Assembly: GCA_011772595.1 (NCBI GenBank)
Contig: WVZH01000335.1
Location: 56,275-65,584 of the forward strand
Length of the DNA stretch: 9,310 bases
Direction of reading: 5' to 3'
DNA from: Anaerolineales bacterium
Lineage (GTDB): Bacteria > Chloroflexota > Anaerolineae > Anaerolineales > E44-bin32
Each line of letters opens with the position of its first letter. The stretch's first letter is position 1. Under the pieces are notes generated by a model. It searched no databases and was not told the origin of the DNA. It saw only the letters and a program-made list of their open reading frames with translations. Of this stretch, positions 4,877 through 9,310 are shown one piece after another. The translations under genes were made by a program, and so were the position numbers.

Positions 4877-7800
4877 TCATTCATCCGCTGATACAACAGC
4901 ATCCTGGGGAACTCGAGCTGGTTGCCTTTCATCGGCCTCACTGACTGAGAGGACGTTGCTAGCTGAACGCCCCCACATGGATAAATCGTACATCTCCCAC
5001 GCAACCGCGGGCGTAGCGATGAACGATCCATGATGTGTCGCACGAGCGAGGTAGGAGTATGTATGCTTCCCCTGACCTAACTCGGTGATGAAGAAGCTGA
5101 CGCGGTCGCCGTGTACTTCCTTGTAGTTGTAGCCTCGATCACGCCAGTATAACTGCGCTTCACCGAACTCGTTAACCACATGACTGGCAGAGTTCAAGCT
5201 CTCATTCAGGGCTTCCAGACCGCCGGGAAGATTGTCTTCCACAATTAGGTAAAAGCTGTCTTCTGGAACAGTGACCTCGAGAACGACTTCAACCAGCTGA
5301 CCGGCTTCAGCCTGGCTGATCGCTTTGTGTTTGTTTGCATCACGATACGTGCGGTTGACCTGGATGCTGCCCGCAGAATCAATCTCCATTCGAGGTAGGA
5401 GGGTGTAATTGGAGATGACGTAATAAAGCTGCACGTCCCCCGATTCTTGAATGCGTAGCTCATTCAGTCCCTTAACCATCTGAGTTGTGTCGAGCTCGAG
5501 ATCGAGTGTCGGGTTTTCCTGATCCAGGACTCCACTGGTGATTGGTCGGCCATTGAGTTCAACGATGAATGAAGTCTGGCCTCGCGCTTCCTGCATTGAT
5601 AGGATGTAATCGCTCAATGCCAACACAGTAAATGCCGTCTCGTTTGTCGTGCCCCACCCTTGCGTACGTCGTTTTGCGATCAGCCATGACACAATCTCGG
5701 GGATCAGCTCGTTCTCCGGATCGATGCGTGAGAAAGCACTGAGGGCGATTGCGGTCGAACGAGTGCTAGAGGCCATCGTTTTCTGACGATAATGACCATC
5801 CTCGTGCGTCGAGGGCCAAAAGGCACCTTCACCGCTGACCAACATGTCGCCTTCCAGTTTCTCGATGATCGATTCCGCTTCATCATGTGCACCAAGTTCA
5901 GATAATGTGATGGCCAGTGCGGCTTGGCTGAAGGTGTCTAGTGTCATCCCCTGAGCGTATAACGCCATGGTGGCCTCGAGGTCCCCCGAACCAGCCATTA
6001 CCATGCTGTAAAGTGAAAACGCTTGCGTGCGCAGATCCATCGCCTCGAAGTTTTCAGTCAGCCAACTTACGCCACGCTCGATCACCTCGGGATCCACTTC
6101 GTAGCCAGCTTCTTCCGTTATCGCCAGACCGAAGACCACCCATGCTGTTTGATAAGCGTGGCTGCGATCGTCGTACCACCATCCCCAACCGCCATCTTGG
6201 TGTTGCATTGCATAGAGTTGTTGCAGTCCGGCGAGGATCTTCGGCTTCAGATCATTGCGTAAGGCCGGATCACTCGCACCGGATTGTATGAGCGCCCTTC
6301 CTACGACGGCGTTTGGAAGTGCCTTGCTCATGATTTGCTCCACGCATCCATACGGAAAACCGGTAAGGAATTCGAGACCGGAGAGTAAATTCCCAGCGAT
6401 TGAGCGATTCAATTCGACATGCACCGTGCTTGTATCGAGAGCGTCCTCGGGAAGGAAGAACGCCGTCACGAACTCATCTTCCATAGCACCGACCTGCGTG
6501 ACCACCTCGGGGACGGAAAGCGGTCGAATTGGAAGTGAGAGACGTACGGCATCGCCGACCTCTCCAGCATCCGCACGGAACTCGACCTCTGCCTCTCCCG
6601 CACCACCGGCAACAACAGACCAGCCGACGACCGTCGATTCTCCAGCTGTAAGAGTTATCGATTGCGTGGAAGGATCGGTGATTTCAAATTGATCGCTCTT
6701 AAGGGATATTTCCACATCGTGCGCTACCTCACTGGTGTTTTGCACGAACGTAGCAAGTGTCAGTTGATCACCTGCGGTTAGGCTGCGCGGCAAGATTGGT
6801 CGCACTATGATGGGAAGATGGGTTTGGATGTTCGCTTTGGCCTCTCCGACGAGGGTGTCAGCGGTCACCGCTCGTGCCGTCAGGCGCCAAGAGGTGAGGC
6901 TATCGGGAAGGTTCAATGTGACTGTGACCTCGCCATTGCGATCGGTGGTTAAAACTGGAAACCAAGCAGCAGTATCAGGGAAGTCGGAACGAGGATTTCC
7001 AGGGATATTGCCTCCATCCCCACCACCACCGCCACGCCCAACGGCGTAGATTTCTCGCCAAGGGGACATCGAATCGTAGGTCAACACGGCATGCTCGCGT
7101 GGGCCGTAGAACGCCTCGAGGATTGGATCTGTAAACTCTTCGCTCAATCCATAGATCCCCTCATCTACGAGCGCCAGCGATACCTCCGCGCGAACGGGCT
7201 TGAAATTGCTATCTTTGACCCGTATTGTGATCCTTGCTTCTTCTCTTGGGTTGAATATAGACCGATCGGGTTCGATCTCAACGTTCAGGTTTTTCCCCTG
7301 TGGATCGACGGCTAATTCGACGTTTGCCGTGCGCAGGCGACTCTCGGGAAGGTTGAGATACGCGTGTTCACCAATCGTGGTTGATTTGGCCTGCCAAGCG
7401 TTGACCGTTATGAAGATGTTGGGGACGTCGCTGGGATGGATTGGAACTTCCAGGCGAGTGAGCGGAGGGGTCAATTCGATTTCCTTCACCCGATGAACCT
7501 TGCCACGCTCAAACGTGAGGATCGCAGGGCCTCCGAAGGAGGATTCAATAAACAGGCTTGCTACCTGGTAAGGACGGTAACTTTCTTTTTCAGCCCAGAT
7601 GGTCAGATCCTCGTTGGCGCTGTACCTTGTCCAACGGTTGTGTATCTCATACACAGCGATATGACGTGAGGTACGTACTTCATTTCCCCGCTCATCTTTG
7701 CTCGTTAGCTCCAGTATGTAATGACCTTCACTTTCGAAGGTCAGAGGGATCGAAGCGACTCCGTTTTCATCTGTGACAGCTTCGAAAATATCCCCAGTCG

Positions 7801-9310
7801 TTTCGTATCGAAAGCGTCGGCGGTTGTACTGCCGAATTTCTAGTTTCAATGCTCGATCGGGCACGGGCTGGTCGGAGATCGTTGCAACTTGGGCTTTGGC
7901 CCGTACGACAGCACCAGGATCGTAGAGATAGCTATCCGTGACAAGAGACACTGTCTCGGCCGCGCTAAAGACCTTTACGACGACGAAATTGCTCACCGTC
8001 TGGTGACTGCCGTCGTCGATCGTCACCTCGATCCCCCACGTCGAATACGTCAGGTTGGTACCCCAGAGACGGTTTTGATATTCCTCCCAACTTATGCTGG
8101 CGGTTAGATTTGTGGAGTAGTGCCCGTTAGAATCGGTCCGAGCCTGGCGTTCGGATTTGTATCTCGGATACCAGACATATTGATCTCGGTCAGCTACACG
8201 CTCCCCATCTCCCCAGTATCCGTAAAATTCTCCGAGATCATACTCTCGAATGGTGATCTCTGCGTTCTTTACCGGCTCACCAAAGAGGTATTGAGCGTCC
8301 ACGTTCAATGTCACATTGTCTCCCGCGATGCACGTTTTGGCATCAGCTGTGACGTCGATACGAATATCGGGTTTGCGATAATCCTGGACCTTGAAGTGAC
8401 CTTCATGGGTTTCACCAGCTAAGGTAAGTTCGATCGAGTAGACGCCGAGTGAGGCACCTTCGGCCAAAGTAACCTCGCCGTGGATGGTGCCAAGAATGTT
8501 GGTGGCAGCCTCAGAAGTCTGCAAGACGTTTCTGCGTGCGTCACGTATCCGTACTTCGACGGGAGTATTAACAGGTGGTAGGGTGTAATCCACATCATCA
8601 TCCTGGCGAAGTATGGCCTTGTATTGGACCGTCTGACCCGGTCGATAGATCGGTCGATCGGTGTAGACGTAAGCGATGTAGGTATCCACGACAGGTAGGC
8701 GGGAAGGTCTCCACCAGCTCCAATAATCTGAGGCGTTCAGCCACGTCTTGTTGACTCCGGCAGCTGTGATATCGTTCTCACCCGTGCGCGCAACCACGAG
8801 CAGCGGTTCGTGGTCTGGCGGGACACTGGTTTCATAAATACCGTCGTCGTCTGTGTGCGCTTCACGGATCTTGAGACCCTCAGTCGTGTAGACGCGCACC
8901 TCGATGTCGGGCAGCGCCTCCCCATGAATGTCGGTAACCCAGACAAGCAGGTTTTTCCCGGCGCGTTTTACAGTAAGTGTGTTACTCGAAAGTACCAACA
9001 GCAATTGATCTTGTAAAACTCCATCGATCTTCATGCTGAGCATGTACAACCCTGGAGGAACGTCTTTGGGTATATAGACTTGTTTAAGGTTCCAATGCTC
9101 CCTCGGCAAACCAGAAGTGATCTCCCAGGTTTGAACGAGATCGGGCTCCCCACTGACGTTGGCCAAATCGGGTTGGATGAAAATGGGATCCTCACGCGTA
9201 AGTTGGACGAATTGACGTATGCTAAGTTCGTGGAGTGTGAAAAAAATACGCGTGGGCTCGGATCGGCCAAGCGCGAATTGGACTGCTCGCAAGCCATCAG
9301 CATCCACGAG
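4877..9310 (-). CDS. Alpha-2-macroglobulin family protein, thioester type (5' end beyond the window)
   Basis: The frame is open from the right edge to TGA at 4877-4879, at least 1477 codons. Numbering below takes GTG 9307 as residue 1, but the frame continues upstream (CTC), so start and signal peptide are missing. In order: an MG1-like stretch (about 15-110), the MG2 signature YTDRPIYRPGQTVQYKAILR (215-234), several beta-sandwich MG domains, VDEGIYGL (714-721), a variable Gly-rich segment with GGGGGDGG (759-766) that probably contains the protease bait, WFPVLTTDRNGEVT (782-795) followed by LPDSLTSWR (800-808), the thioester motif YGCVEQ (986-991, Cys988 and Gln991), an alpha-toroid thioester domain with DGGWGWW (1038-1044) to about 1245, and a C-terminal beta region to 1476. 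Family members trap proteases by bait cleavage and covalent thioester capture, in bacteria in the periplasm or at the cell surface. The only other Cys is 326. The usual bacterial partner PBP1C is not in view, and the gene has its own terminator. Confidence 0.95.
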   Translation of the reverse strand, partial: LVDADGLRAVQFALGRSEPTRIFFTLHELSIRQFVQLTREDPIFIQPDLANVSGEPDLVQTWEITSGLPREHWNLKQVYIPKDVPPGLYMLSMKIDGVLQDQLLLVLSSNTLTVKRAGKNLLVWVTDIHGEALPDIEVRVYTTEGLKIREAHTDDDGIYETSVPPDHEPLLVVARTGENDITAAGVNKTWLNASDYWSWWRPSRLPVVDTYIAYVYTDRPIYRPGQTVQYKAILRQDDDVDYTLPPVNTPVEVRIRDARRNVLQTSEAATNILGTIHGEVTLAEGASLGVYSIELTLAGETHEGHFKVQDYRKPDIRIDVTADAKTCIAGDNVTLNVDAQYLFGEPVKNAEITIREYDLGEFYGYWGDGERVADRDQYVWYPRYKSERQARTDSNGHYSTNLTASISWEEYQNRLWGTNLTYSTWGIEVTIDDGSHQTVSNFVVVKVFSAAETVSLVTDSYLYDPGAVVRAKAQVATISDQPVPDRALKLEIRQYNRRRFRYETTGDIFEAVTDENGVASIPLTFESEGHYILELTSKDERGNEVRTSRHIAVYEIHNRWTRYSANEDLTIWAEKESYRPYQVASLFIESSFGGPAILTFERGKVHRVKEIELTPPLTRLEVPIHPSDVPNIFITVNAWQAKSTTIGEHAYLNLPESRLRTANVELAVDPQGKNLNVEIEPDRSIFNPREEARITIRVKDSNFKPVRAEVSLALVDEGIYGLSEEFTDPILEAFYGPREHAVLTYDSMSPWREIYAVGRGGGGGDGGNIPGNPRSDFPDTAAWFPVLTTDRNGEVTVTLNLPDSLTSWRLTARAVTADTLVGEAKANIQTHLPIIVRPILPRSLTAGDQLTLATFVQNTSEVAHDVEISLKSDQFEITDPSTQSITLTAGESTVVGWSVVAGGAGEAEVEFRADAGEVGDAVRLSLPIRPLSVPEVVTQVGAMEDEFVTAFFLPEDALDTSTVHVELNRSIAGNLLSGLEFLTGFPYGCVEQIMSKALPNAVVGRALIQSGASDPALRNDLKPKILAGLQQLYAMQHQDGGWGWWYDDRSHAYQTAWVVFGLAITEEAGYEVDPEVIERGVSWLTENFEAMDLRTQAFSLYSMVMAGSGDLEATMALYAQGMTLDTFSQAALAITLSELGAHDEAESIIEKLEGDMLVSGEGAFWPSTHEDGHYRQKTMASSTRSTAIALSAFSRIDPENELIPEIVSWLIAKRRTQGWGTTNETAFTVLALSDYILSMQEARGQTSFIVELNGRPITSGVLDQENPTLDLELDTTQMVKGLNELRIQESGDVQLYYVISNYTLLPRMEIDSAGSIQVNRTYRDANKHKAISQAEAGQLVEVVLEVTVPEDSFYLIVEDNLPGGLEALNESLNSASHVVNEFGEAQLYWRDRGYNYKEVHGDRVSFFITELGQGKHTYSYLARATHHGSFIATPAVAWEMYDLSMWGRSASNVLSVSEADERQPARVPQDAVVSADE

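Noticed and set aside
4551..5033. Plus-strand open frame of 160 codons
   Set aside because: It runs across the protease N-terminus, the terminator hairpin and the macroglobulin 3' end, which no real gene would do here, and its translation shows no family pattern.

Overview
The window carries five protein-coding genes, all on the minus strand, so transcription runs from right to left. Two are cut by the window edges. Nothing supports a plus-strand gene, an RNA gene or a CRISPR array. The gene families (a BCD/PucC-type MFS carrier, an FxLYD-like lipoprotein with a Thr/Pro/Ser-rich linker, a large alpha-2-macroglobulin, a DUF4350-like membrane protein) and the CGTAGGGGCGGTT-type palindrome suggest a bacterium of the Chloroflexota, perhaps Anaerolineae. 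That placement rests on the general look of the sequence and not on a marker gene.

Layout, in the direction of transcription. (1) 9310-4877: an alpha-2-macroglobulin-like protein of at least 1477 codons, with an intact CVEQ thioester motif. It enters from beyond the right edge. (2) 4876-4676: a 201-base gap with a small hairpin and a good intrinsic terminator, which separates this gene from the next unit. (3) 4675-3815: a single-domain, membrane-anchored S49 (SppA-type) serine protease. (4) 3818-2322: a membrane-anchored DUF4350/GldG-like protein whose ATG overlaps the protease stop codon (ATGA), so the two are almost certainly co-translated. (5) 2321-1874: a 448-base non-coding gap rich in inverted repeats. 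(6) 1873-575: a 12-helix PucC/BCD-family MFS transporter that starts with TTG. (7) 530 to beyond the left edge: a GTG-started lipoprotein with an FxLYD-like domain, 44 bases after the transporter and probably in its operon.

The first three genes can be read as a cell-envelope set. A protease-trapping macroglobulin lies beside a translationally coupled membrane protease and DUF4350-like pair. The terminator argues for separate transcripts, so a functional link between the macroglobulin and the pair is only inferred from proximity. The transporter and lipoprotein form a second unit. The most unusual points are the coupled S49-DUF4350 pair, the PucC-like carrier with no photosynthesis gene in view, and the cluster of palindromes between the two units, one of which looks like an inverted-repeat element interrupted by extra DNA.
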